Shown here: positions 38,201 to 50,200 of the stretch, piece by piece
How positions within the stretch are numbered: position 1 is the first letter of the stretch
Layout: every line of letters starts with the position of its first letter
Source of the DNA: Rhea pennata
Lineage: Eukaryota; Chordata; Aves; Rheiformes; Rheidae
Assembly (NCBI RefSeq): GCF_028389875.1
Contig: NC_084687.1
Coordinates: 5,368,157 to 5,432,156 of the forward strand
DNA length: 64,000 bases
Direction: 5' to 3'
Translations under genes and position numbers: made by a program
Notes under the pieces: generated by a model
Database searches by the model: none
Seen by the model: only the letters and a program-made list of their open reading frames with translations
What the model was told of the DNA's origin: nothing

Positions 38201-41200
38201 GCTCGGGGCGGCCGGGAGCGGGCTCCGGGCAGCCGCTCTGCCTCCCCGGCCGCGCGGTGCCCGCAGGGCTTCCGTCTCCGCCGGCGGCACGGAGGGCGCA
38301 GGCGGGCCAGGCGGCCGCAAAGCACAGCTGCCCAAAGTGATTTTTGCATCGCTCTGTGCGTCGCTGATAGAGAGGATGGTGTTTCCATCTAGCATTTAGT
38401 GCTGTTAATTAAGGAACAGCCAAGTGCCGGGCTGCTCCGGGCGCTATGGGGCTGGCGAGGTGGACGGGCGGCGGGCAGGAGGGCTCCTGCCCCGTTTCAG
38501 GGGGCTGTGCTGCACGCTGGGCTGCCTCCTCGGCCACGGGGGCCAGGGGCTCCCTGCTGCGCGTTCAGCCTTGCGAGTGGGCCAAAATGCACCGCACAAT
38601 AACCGCAAAATAATTAGTCCGGGATCCCAAATAAAGGCAGGGGCTCGAGAGGGTTCTCCTTTCCGTGGCGGATTCCCTGCTGGGCCTCTGGCGCTCGGCT
38701 CCCGCGTTGGTCCCTGCAGCGCTGGTTTTATTCCCGCAGCGGAGCCGGGGCGAAGCCGCAGCCTTGCGCGGGGCTCGCGGAGCGGGGAGCTGCCGGGGGC
38801 TCGGGCTCGCTCCGGGCCGGCCGGGGGCTGCAGAGGAGGGGGGTGGCCATGCTAAGGTGCTTTGGACATCCGGGAATCTCTCTAAGAGGATGAAGGTGGC
38901 AGGGTGAAGCGCCAAGGACGCCCGTGCTGTGGTGAGCGGAGCAGGCTTCACCCAAAACTGGCCTGGTTTATAAACGAGTGACGGGGTCTCCGGCGTCCCC
39001 CTGCCCGGCGACGGTCCCCGCGCTCCTTGGCACAGTCACCAAGAGGGAAAATTCATTTCCTCCCGGCCCCAGCGCCCGGCGTTCGTGCCGTTTCCCATTC
39101 CCGGAGCCGCGGGACGGCGGCAGGACCCGCTTCCATCCCCGCTCTGCCGAGCCTCCGCGGAGGGAAATCCGGGCTGGACACTTCTGTTGCCCTCTGGGGT
39201 AACGGGAAGAAGATCAACAAGATACTTTTTCTTTCTGTTTTCACTTGGCTTTTCCTCCCTCCGAGTGGGCTCCGGCCGGGACCGGGCGCCCCCCAGGCCG
39301 TGGGAGCCTCGCACCGGCCGCTGCACCGGGCGCCTGCAGCTTCCTGCGAAGGAGCTGCCTGGGTGCCCGGGGCGGCACCGCTCCGGCTGCGAGTCCCAGG
39401 ATCCGCAGCCAGAATCGCTTCCGCTCCGTCCCGGCGCCTGGCCGGACGCCGCGTGGAGCCGGGGGCTTCTCGCCCCGGCCTCCCCTGTCGGTGACGCGAG
39501 TCTAAAGACGAAGCCGTTCAGAGTGGGACGAAAGCGCCCTGGAAGGGGGCACAGGTGGAGCGGGGCTCATCGCGGACCGAGCAGCACAAAAACGGGATGA
39601 ATAATTAACTGCATATGACACACAGAGAAATAAGAAGAGAGGCGATACCGCGGCCTTTGTGGGGCGATGGAAAAACTAGCTATTTAGAGGAGCAAGAGCC
39701 ACACGATATTCCCGTGCCGTATTATTTTTCCGTAGCCCTGCGGGAGCCGAGCCTCCCCGCCTGAACGGCGGCAGGGCCGTTCCCGGGGCGCCGCGGGCGC
39801 CGCGTACCGGCCCTGTCCGCAGGACGAGGGACCCAAGGCAGCCGGCAAAATCCCCTTCTCCCATCCCGAGTGCTCGTCCCGGCTGCCCGCCGGCAGCGGC
39901 TCGCAGCGGTGCCGCTGATGCACCGGGCTGGCGTTAGCTGCTCGGAGCCGCTACCGAGTCTCGGGGATTTTCTTTCTCCGCTGGTTTGTTTTGCCGGGTT
40001 TTGTTCCGATTCCCAGCGGCACGTTTTGTGGTTACGGAAAGTTCAGGGTGTGCAAACGTGGTGAAAATAATGTGAATGTGAAAACTTTCTGGTCTGAAAA
40101 AAAACACCCAAGCGTCTCGCTCCAGCTCTGCAGCGCCCAGAGCGCTGCGTGCCCGGGAGCGCGGTCAGCGCCGCGGCCGGGCCGGCGCCGGCGCGGGCAC
40201 CGTCAGCCGCCACGAGCTGCGGCGCTGCGTGCAAACCCCCGCGGGGCCCGCGCCGCCGGCATTCCTCCCCCCTGCACAGCGCGTCTCACGTGGCCCCTGC
40301 GCCTGCCAAGCTCCCCCTTGGCTTTAGCTGCTTTTGTCCATTTGTCCCGGTGCAAAATCGACCGCTGATGGCGCGCGGTGAGCCCGGCCGGGGGGACCTG
40401 CCGCCGCAGCCGGCCGGCTTTATCCGCCCCGGTTTGCACCACTGCCCGAAGAGGAGCAGAAGGTCCTTGCGAAAGAGCCGTTGTTCACCCAGAAATTTCA
40501 TGCTGAGTTTTTTACTCATTGCATAACAGCCTCAGTGCGAGAGCTGGATTAACCCCGTGTGGGATTGCTCAGCCTTGGCCAGTGCTTTTCCAGCAGCTAT
40601 TGATTCTTCTTTTTTAATGAAGTTCCTGCAGCAGCGTTAGCCGAGTGGCCGCGCTCCTCTCGCACTCCCTCCGTTCGCCCGGGCTCCTCCGTGCGGCTGC
40701 GGCCGCGCGATGCCTGCTTTACAGCACGGATGCTCCTTGTCCCTGCGGGGCCGCATCGGGAGCCACAGAGGGGCAGCAACGGGTGACGGCAGCCGGCCCA
40801 GCCCGGCGTGGGGCTGGCAGGCTCCTGAAGGGCGCCGGAGCCGGCTGCCGCCGACCGGCTGCTCAAACTCGGGGCAAGGCTCTGGTCGGCCGGGCCTTCC
40901 CTGGTGGCACGCTGCCCGCGTCGTGCTCGGTGCCCACCTCGTGCTTGGTGCTCATGTCGTGCACGCTGCCCGTGTCGTGCACGCTGCCCGCGTCGTGCTC
41001 GGTGCCCACATCATGCTCGGTGCCCATGTCGTGCACGCTGCCCGCGTCGTGCTCGGTGCCCGCGTCGTGCTCGGTGCTCATGTCGTGCATGCTGCCCGTG
41101 TCGTGCTCGGTGCCCGCCTCGTGCTTGGTGCTCATGTCGTGCACGCTGCCCGCGTCGTGCACGCTGCCCGCGTCGTGCTCGGTGCCCACATCATGCTCGG

Positions 41201-44200
41201 TGCCCATGTCGTGCACGCTGCCCGTGTCGTGCTCGGTGCTCGCGTCGTGCTTGGTGCCCATGTTGTACTTGGTGCCTGCGTTGTGCATGCTGCTCACATC
41301 ATGAGCATGGAAAAGCACTGGCTCCCTGACCCCTGTACTGCTCCTCTTTTGCTTCAGTTTTGGAGTATTGCAGAGGCTCCTCCGCCCGCCTGCCCAGCAC
41401 GGGCGCCGCGCTGGCCGTCCCGGCTGCCCAGCGAGCGGCATCGCTATCTGCAGGAGGCCACAGGCACGGCTGCAGGCGTGGGCGGGTGACACATGCCTGT
41501 CTGGGTGCAAATCTGCGCAGGGGCTTAGCGGAGCCACCTCCAGTTCTGCAAGCTGAGGCGCACGCGGCACTTGCCCTGCGTGGGCAGGGAGTCTGGGCGC
41601 ACGCTTGCACGCGAGTGTTCAAGGCAGCGTGTGGCCGGTGCAAGGACGGGCTGCTCCCTGCTTTGCACGGGGACATGCCAGCTTAGGGAGCCTCTTGCAC
41701 ACCCCCTGCTCTGCGTCCGTGCATGGGGGAACACGCGTGCAGCGGATCGGACCGTTTTGTCTCCAAATGAGCACCCGAGCGAGGTCCCGCGGCGCAGCCC
41801 GGCGCTCGTGCTGCCCCGGGGGCGACAGCCCTCCACGCACCCGCTTCGGCTTCAGCCGCAGGGCGCCGCGGCTCGGCGCCGGCCCCTTGCCGCCCCGCTG
41901 GTGTCCAGCAGCGTTGGGTTTCGGGGCGGGAATGGGGGCGGCTTCTCGGCGGCCCCGGCTCCAGTTACCCACGACTTGTGCCCAGGGAGCGGCTGCGCGC
42001 GGGAGCGCCGGAGGGACCCACGGCTCCGGCTCCGCGGCGCGTCCCCGGTATCCTGTGGCGGGCTGCGGGGCTCGGCGGCAGGGCAGCGACGAGCGAGGCG
42101 CGCTGCGGGGATTTGCTCTCGTCCACCCGGAAAGCTCATTTTTGGCACCCGCGTGCCAGCTCGGTAACACCCCCCTCTCCCCCCCGCCCCGAGCCAAAAT
42201 AGCCCAGCGGTGACTGCGGAAGGGGGATAGCGGGAAAGATGAGTAACGCTGAGCTCCTGCAGCCCCGCGGGAGCCGGACCGGCCACCGCGCGTGCCGGGG
42301 GCTCAGCCAGGGGCTCAGCCAGGGGCTCAGCCGGGGAACCACGGGCCTCCTTCCACCTGAGCCCAAACTGGCACCGAGGAACGGGGCAGGAGGTTTGCCC
42401 CGCTCTGCAGGCGGCCTCCGAGGCGGGATGCGGGAACGGAGCGGGAGGTTTGCCCCGCTCTGCAGGCGGCCTCCGAGGCGGGATACGGGAACGGGGCGGG
42501 AGGTTTGCCCCGCTCTGCAGGCGGCCTCCGAGGCGGGATACGGGAACGGAGCGGGAGGTTTGCCCCGCTCTGCAGGCGGCCTCCGAGGCGGGATACGGGA
42601 ACGGAGCGGGAGGTTTGCCCCGCTCTGCAGGCGGCCTCCGAGGCGGGATACGGGAACGGGGCGGGAGGTTTGCCCCGCTCTGCAGGCGGCCTCCGAGGCG
42701 GGATACGGGAACGGAGCGGGAGGTTTGCCCCGCTCTGCAGGCGGCCTCCGAGGCGGGATACGGGAACGGAGCGGGAGGTTTGCCCCGCTCTGCAGGCGGC
42801 CTCCGAGGCGGGATACGGGAACGGGGCGGGAGGTTTGCCCCGCTCTGCAGGCAGCCTCCGAGGCGGGATACGGGAACGGGGCGGGAGGTTTGCCCCGCTC
42901 TGCAGGCGGCCTCCGAGGCGGGATACGGGAACGGAGCGGGAGGTTTGCCCCGCTCTGCAGGCGGCCTCCGAGGCGGGATACGGGAACGGAGCGGGAGGTT
43001 TGCCCCGCTCTGCAGGCGGCCTCCGAGGCGGGATACGGGAACGGAGCGGGAGGTTTGCCCCGCTCTGCAGGCAGCCTCCGAGGCGGGATGCGGGAGAGGC
43101 GGGATACGGGAACGGCAGCTCTGGCTGCGGGGGCGGTGGGAGCCCCTGCCCTCCCTCCCGTTAGGATGGTGCCTGCGAGGCCGGTTGGGAAACGGCAGAT
43201 TATAGCTGCCAAGACAAAGATACCGGAGATTACTCCTTAATTAACTCAGCAGCAGCAGAATATCAGGCTCTTGTACTGACTCACCCCGCAGCAGAAGACG
43301 CCGTGTTCCTCAGCCCTCTCCGACATACGGCTGCTGCTCCCAGCCCGCCGGCAGCCGGGCCGGCGCGAGGAGGCAGCTCCTTTCCGGCAGGCGGGCGCTG
43401 CGGGCGGCGCGGCGCCCCGGGGCCGCGGCGGCTCCGCGCGGCTGGACACGCCGGTGCAGGATTCGGCTCTCGGAGCACAGCCCCGGGGACCCCCCGGCGG
43501 CAGGGGCTGGGGGCTGCTGCCAGCCTTTCTAATCCTGTAGCGTGGGATGTGACCCCCCCCCCACCGCAGCTTTGGCAGCGCCGCTAAGGCTCCCGGGGCT
43601 ACTCCCTCCCGTAAGGCAACAACAGAAATTTTCCCCCAAATCCCCCTCCCCGTGTAGGCAGGGCCCCGAACAGCTTCCCCTTACGGGACGGTTACTGAAT
43701 CACCCGGCAGGGATGTCCCTCCCGGGGACCTGCCGGCCACGTCTGCCCAGCTCCGCACCTGGAAAGGAGCCTTGCGAGGATTCGAGCCAGGACATCGGTC
43801 CGGCGCTGGCAAAACGGGAGTATCAGGAGTGCCCAAGCTGCCCCGCTGCAGCCCCGTGCCGGGGGAGCCAGGGACGACCCCGGCCCGCAGGATGCAGCGT
43901 CTAAGCAGCAAGGCGACGCCGGGGTCCGCGCAGCGCCGATGGGAGCTGGGGCCCGGCGCGCGCCCAGGCTCGGCGGGGACGTCCGGGCAAGGAGCGAGAG
44001 TCGATGCCCGGGAACGTGGGGATCCGCCCCGGCTCCCCCGGGACAGGGGCAGGTTCCCATCCCGCCGCCGCCGGCAGCCCCGTGCGACGGCCGCACCAGC
44101 CCAGCGCGAACGCGGAACGAGGGGTGAGCGCCGAGGTGCCTCCCGGCCACCCGGGTCAGCGCCCGGTGCCTGCTGACTGCAAGATTTCAGGGCTGAGCCA

Positions 44201-47200
44201 AAAAAAGCGATTTGCTTTGGGCACCAAACGCCTCGGGAGGAGGGAGAATCGGGAACCGTTGAGCTTGCAGATCTCTGCCCGGGTCGGCATCCCGGCTCGC
44301 GCCGGTCGGCACGCGGCTTTCTCGCCCGGCTCGGGGACGCGCCGCAGCACAGCTTGGCTGCGTCCTGCTCCTTGGTGCATAGCTCCGGCCTTGGCTGCTC
44401 CCGCTAGACCCCGCCAGCCCGGCGGCCGGCGCTGGCTAAGGTAACGCTGTGCAGGCTCCCGGCTGCCGCCGACACCAGCTGCAAAGGGGCAGAGCAGGAG
44501 CCTAAAATTCGCTGCTGCGTTTGCGTTGCGTTGCGAGGTGACTTGTCCCTTGTTTTAGACGCTTGGAGCAGCGTTTGTAGGCGGTCGGGGCCGGGTTCTG
44601 TGCCGCTCAGCACCAGCACATGCCAAATGTGCTGTGATTTTGTGACGATCCAGGGATTTCCTTTTGCACAGGAGCTGGGATTTATTCATTTCTACATTTG
44701 CCTCTTACAGGCAGGCCTGAAAAACATAGCGACCACTTTCTAACCGGTGGACTAAATCTCCTAAGCGGAGACGGTGCTAAGGATGAAGGGGAGTCCGCCA
44801 CCACCCTCTCGGGTAATTGCCTTATAAAAAAAACCCACTTTCCGTACGGCAGCAGCTGGGAAGAGGGGAGAGCTCGAGCTCCTGCTAGGCTGCTTCTGCA
44901 AGGACTCTGCCAAAAGCTCTGGCTTTGCCGGATGGAGCAGGTATTGGCAAAGCAGCCGGGACGCAGGGACGTGCGTGGCGCCGGCAGGCAGGCAGCGTCC
45001 CCGGGCGCGGGGCTGCGCGGATGCTCTGCTCTCCCGTCGCTGCTGCTTTGGGCTTTCGGACGAGGAAGGTCCAACGGTTTGACCTGGATCAGCCGCGGGT
45101 TGTGGGTTTAAATTCTGCCTCCCTTAACCACTCTGATGCTGGTCTGGCCCTTGCAGCGGTGCCTGCGCCGCTCTGCTCTGCGCTCAGCCTGGGCAGTGAC
45201 TCCCAAACAGAGCAAACCCCCAGGATTTTGGAGCCAGTTGCGCACAGGCAGCGAGGTCTCATTTTCAGAGGTCAGGGGTGTTGCACGCGTGAGTGTCTGC
45301 GGGCCGGGGCGGGCGGGAGCAAGCCGTACGCCCCTTGCTTCTCCCCTGCAGCCCCCTCCGACGCAGGCAGGAGCTGGAGCCCAGCAGCAGCGCTGCATCC
45401 CGGGACGGGCTGCTCGGGGGCAGGCGCGACACCCCCTCCGGTTACGGTGCTGCAAAGTCTCTCCCCGAGCTCCGAAAGCTCAGCTCCGGGGCTCACAACC
45501 TCCTACCGATCCCAAACTGCTCGGGTTTGGGGTTGCCGTGAAATATTTGCTGTTACAAAGAGCAAGCTCTGCCGCTGTGCTCGCTCGGCGGAGCCGCCCC
45601 CAGCTAGCGGGGGCGAGACCCCCCGCTCGCCTCGCACCGCGGCGGCCCTCCCCGCTGCGCAGAGCCGCAGCCGGAGCGGATTTCCTGAGTCGGCAATCCC
45701 GCCGCAGGCAGACGGCCCCCGCGCGCCTGCAAAGCCGCCGGAGAAGCCGGCGCCGAGCCGCCGGCCTCTAATCCGGCCCTTAGTCCCTCCCTCCCGGCTG
45801 CTCCGGGGGATTCGCCGCGGCCGTCGCGGAGCTCCCCTCGCCCATGGCAGCGCCGGCCGGCCCAGCGCCCGTCGTGACATGGAGGTAGGTCTTGGCCGTG
45901 GCGGATCGCGGGATAATCCCGTGGGAAGCATCGCTCCGGGCGGGAAGGGACCTGCAGGGGCTTTTGGTGGTCACCTGCCTGACGGTGCCTGCAGAGTCGC
46001 GACGGGCGCTGACATCCGGGGCGGGGAGCCCAGCGGTACCTAAATTTTTCCATGCTTGAAGATGTACACGGTCCTTCGCACCGCTTCTTCTTCCCCGGGC
46101 TAAATGTCGGCTGGGAACCGCGGTGATGCTTTATATAGTGAAAGTCTGTATTGAGGGCAGACACCACAGAAGCCACAGCGTTAATAAATCTACTGCGCTC
46201 TCTCACAGATTATAACACAGGGAAAACAGAGTAGGTGGATCCCGAGCAAGGGTCTGGATAAAGAAACCGCGCTTGAGAGTGATGCTTGGGACTTCAGGAT
46301 AATTGATAGAGCAATTTCTTAAAATGGATTTAAACCACGCTGCCCGCACGCGAAGGGCAGCGGCACGGAAAGCGGCAGGGCGTACGCGTGCCCTGCCGGA
46401 GCCCTCGAGCGCCCGCGCAGCCTCTCCGCTCCTGCCCTCTGCGTATTGCCGTTCTCCCGCGCTGAACTCTGCAGGGAATAATTTTCCCTCCTGCATCCTG
46501 CATCGCTCCCGCGTCCCACACCGCCGCCTGCCCGCTCCGAGCCTGCCTGGGAAGCCAGCCCTGGCGGCATTGCTGACGGCCCTTCCAGAAGGTTTTCTGC
46601 ATGGAGGGAAAGTGCAACTCTGACTAATCCCCCTGTTAAATCCTCTGCACGGTGGTTTCAGCTCACTGGGATTTAGCCAGCGTCGCCGGTTAATGCTGCA
46701 GGAATCTCTACTGCCTTCTGGTGTTGTTGTTCCTGAAGTGATAACCTGGTGGGGTTTCCTGTGGTTTGCCCCATGCCCGAGCCGTGGAGGCAGGTGCAGG
46801 GGGGTTTCTCGCTGCTCAGCGCAGTCCGGAGGACCAAACTTTGGTTCCCCGAGTCGCCCGGGCTGGTGGGAACAGACAGGGTTTGGCTGTGGGTGCGGGA
46901 AGCTGGGATGTGCTGGTGCATCGGCCCCTTTGCCACCTGCACCGACCGCAAACACCCTTCCTGGAGGATGCAGCTTTTAATTTTCCTTGCTGGCATCAGC
47001 TGGGGGAAAATTTTTATCCCGCTGGCTCGTTAGCCATGGGGAGCCTGGCCAGGAGGTCGGGGAATCCACTGGATTTTCTTTCCCATCCTGAATCAAGCTG
47101 AGTTGGCGGCGGGCGCTGTGCCGCGCTGCTCTGCCCTCGCGGCGCTCTGCTCCCCGGGAGCGCAGGCTTGGCGGAAAAGGGGAAGGAAGCGAGGGCAAAC

Positions 47201-50200
47201 CCCTCGCCGCGGCGGTCCCCTCGTGGCAACAAAGTTTGAGCAACTTCTCCGCTTTAATTGGCTCAGGCCGGTTTCCTGTTTCGGGCTTAGCTGGGGGTGC
47301 TTTTCTTTTCTAAAGCTGGTTTTATCCTTTGCTGTATATAGAAACGTGCATCTGGGGGGGAAAAGCGAGTTTTCTGCCGCACAAGCGCCGTGTTGCGGGC
47401 GGCACCGCTGCCGAGGGTCCGATGGCAGCACAGCCCCTCTCCCAGCCATTTAAAGCTCCTACACATATCCCCGAGCCCTCCCGGGTGGCCAAGGACCTGC
47501 CAAGAGCCCGGCCCCGTTTGCCCCGAGCTGCTCCGCGGCCGAGCGCGTCCCCTCCCTCCCACGCGAGGCACCTCCTGGCAATAACTGCTCCTAAGCAGCG
47601 ATCCCTCGATCCTCCGCGTTATCCCTATTAAAGGGTCATTCGGGGAAAGTGTGATGGAAATGAGAAATTATTCAGGTCTGTCAATGGTATTTAACTTTCA
47701 AGCAGTTCTTAATTAGAAGCCAGGAGCCGTTTACACAACTGCTGAGATTTGCATAAGAATCTGCATGTAAAACCCAGCGACTGGAAAGGTTTCTGGGTTT
47801 CAAGCGGGATAGTGGCACGCTCGGCGTGCCGAAGGTGGGGACGGCTCCCGGGCCACGCTCCAGCCTCTGCCCGCGGTTTTAAGTGTCGCTGCAGGCAAGC
47901 GATTTTTCTCTCCCAATCCTTTAATTTTTCCACCCATAAAATAGAAATCAGCATGCGCCCACACTGTATAGGTGGTGGGCTGCGTCTGCAGAGGGCTCTC
48001 GAGCTGCCGGGTGAAAAGCCTCAGAAAAAGAGAGGAAAAGCTTTGTGCCGGGGGAGGGAGTCGCTGCGCCGTCGCCCTTCGGCCAGCGCCATGTTGGAAG
48101 GAGCCGCCTCGACTCGCCGCCGGCTCGGGCTTGCGGTGGAGTTTCTCATTTCTTTCTGTGCAAAAACTCCCGTGTGCATCTGTGCTAAAGACCGAAGCCT
48201 CCAAACTGAAATACCGCCAGGGAGCTCAGTCCCCGCTCTCGCGACTGTTCCGGCGGGAGGTTCGGTGCTGGGTTTGGGTTGGAGCTCCTCGCCGCCCGAG
48301 CAGCCCGGCCCCGCGTCTGCCGCCCGCCGGGGCTCGCGGGGGCTCCCAGCCGAGCCCCTGCCCCTCCCCGCCTGCTGCTCCCGCTCCGGGACAGGGAGAA
48401 ACGTGGCTCCCCGGGAGAGCCGAGCTGCTTGCACGGAAGGAGGCCGCTGCCGAAGGGCAGCGCGGAGGTTGGACGGTTTCCAGCTGCGTAACCTTTCCCT
48501 TCTTCCCCCCTGGATGAAGTTGGATGTGCTGAAAGCCTGGAAACATCAAACGCGCTTCCTGATCTCCGCACCGAGCGAGGGCAGAGCGAAGCTCCCGGCT
48601 GTGGATATTTCCCACTGAAAGCAATTGGCCAGAAAAGGCCCCTAAAGAGAAATTATTGTGTGGCTGCATCTTCTAACGGGGATGCCAATAAGCGTTATGG
48701 CTGGGAAATGCCTAAGCAAGCAGAAAAGATCCTGCTTCTGGCTGCTGCTCTCTGCCCTGGGCTGCTCTCCTGCCCCGCTCCTCCCTCCTCTCGGCCCTCT
48801 CCTGCCCCTCGTGTCTCTTCTGCTCTCTCTCTGCTTCCCACACTGGTAGGTGAGTGGTTGCTCTGGTTTTGCCTCCCTCCGTTGAGCTTTGCCCTGCTCT
48901 CTCTTTGCCCCCAGCTGGACAAGGGGGACGTGACCGCGCTGAGCCTGCCTTCCAGCACCGGCCACGGCGACGCCGACGGCAACATCTGCCTGGATGTCCC
49001 AGAGGGCACCCCGGATCCCCACCGCACCAAAGCCGCCATTGAGCATCTGCACCAGAAGATCCTCAAGATCACCGAGCAGATCAAAATCGAGCAGGAGGCT
49101 CGAGATGACAACGTGGCCGAGTACTTGAAGCTGGCCAACAACGCGGACAAGCAGCAGGCCTCCCGCATCAAGCAGGTTTTCGAGAAGAAGAACCAGAAGT
49201 CGGCGCAGACGATTGCGCAGCTGCACAAAAAGCTCGAGCACTACCACAAGAAGCTAAAGGAGATAGAGCAGAACGGGCCGTCCCGGCAGCCCAAGGATGT
49301 CTTCCGGGACATGCACCAAGGCCTCAAGGACGTGGGTGCCAACGTCCGCTCCAGCATCAGTGGCTTCGGAGGGGGCGTTGTGGAAGGTGTCAAAGGAGGG
49401 CTCTCGGGCTTGTCGCAGGCCACCCACACCGCCGTGGTCTCCAAGCCCCGGGAGTTTGCAAGCCTCATCCGCAACAAGTTTGGCAGTGCAGACAACATCG
49501 CCCACCTGAAGGACACGCTGGATGACGGGCACCCCGAGGAGGCATCGCGGGCTCTGAGCGGCAGTGCCACCTTGGTCTCCAGCCCTAAGTATGGCAGCGA
49601 TGACGAATGCTCCAGTGCCACCTCAGGGTCGGCCGGTGGCAGCAACTCAGGGGCAGGGCCTGGTGGCTTGGGGAGCCCCAAGTCCAACACCCTGGACAGT
49701 CACCACAATAACTTTGACACCATCCTGGAGGAGCTCCGGGAGATCAAGGACAGCCAGTCTCACCTGGAGGACTCCATGGAGGACCTCAAGGCTCAGTTGC
49801 AGAGGGATTACACCTACATGACACAGTGCTTGCAGGAGGAGCGGTACAGGTAGGGCCCAGCGGGCGCAGAGGGTGGCAGTGTGCATCGCTTGGGGCTGCC
49901 AGCAAGGCACACGGCGTGGGGACACGCTTGCCCTGTGTGTGCTGCTGACGCTTTGCAATGGCTTGCCCTGCCAAGCCCTGCAAAGCGGGCACGGTCCCAC
50001 TGCCGTCCTCACTGCAAGACTCCCAGCAGTGTCTGCGTTGCTGGGGCAGCGGGTGCTTGGTGCTGCACATGTGGGGCGAGCTGCAGAGGAGGCTGGAGGA
50101 GCGCTGGCTGCCCCTGGGAATCAGCTGCAACCCCGTGGGCCATGATGCTGGAGGGGACTGAGGGGGTTGTGCATGCCGGGGCACCACGGGCAGCCAGCGT

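Larger units (their letters stand above)
37066..48914 (+). other. TMCC2 intron 2
   Basis: An 11.8-kb, mostly GC-rich intron with several CpG-dense patches and two minisatellites (40917-41300 and 42386-43100). AT-richer islands look like non-coding regulatory sequence (46040-46330 and 47600-47770). Candidate alternative exons are described in the findings. None of the many long ORFs in it has protein-like composition. Confidence 0.75.

Noticed and set aside
40630-40700. tRNA-like start: TTAGCCGAGTGGCCGC followed by CCGTTCGCC, resembling A and B boxes
   Set aside because: The two boxes are too close, and no acceptor stem or anticodon arm can be paired around them.
40710-41570. Repetitive ORFs of 141-259 codons on both strands
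   Set aside because: These are products of the 18-bp minisatellite, whose period is divisible by 3. Six-frame openness argues against a gene.
42136-43240. ORFs of 219-358 codons on both strands
   Set aside because: They come from the 55-bp minisatellite, whose unit lacks stops. The same peptide repeats in every frame.
48658-48849. Hydrophobic ORF ending at TAGGTGAGT, read as a separate secreted peptide or exon
   Set aside because: A donor at 48849 would leave a 65-base intron before exon 3. The hydrophobicity follows from the pyrimidine-rich tract before the acceptor; only the exon 3 frame was kept as a finding.
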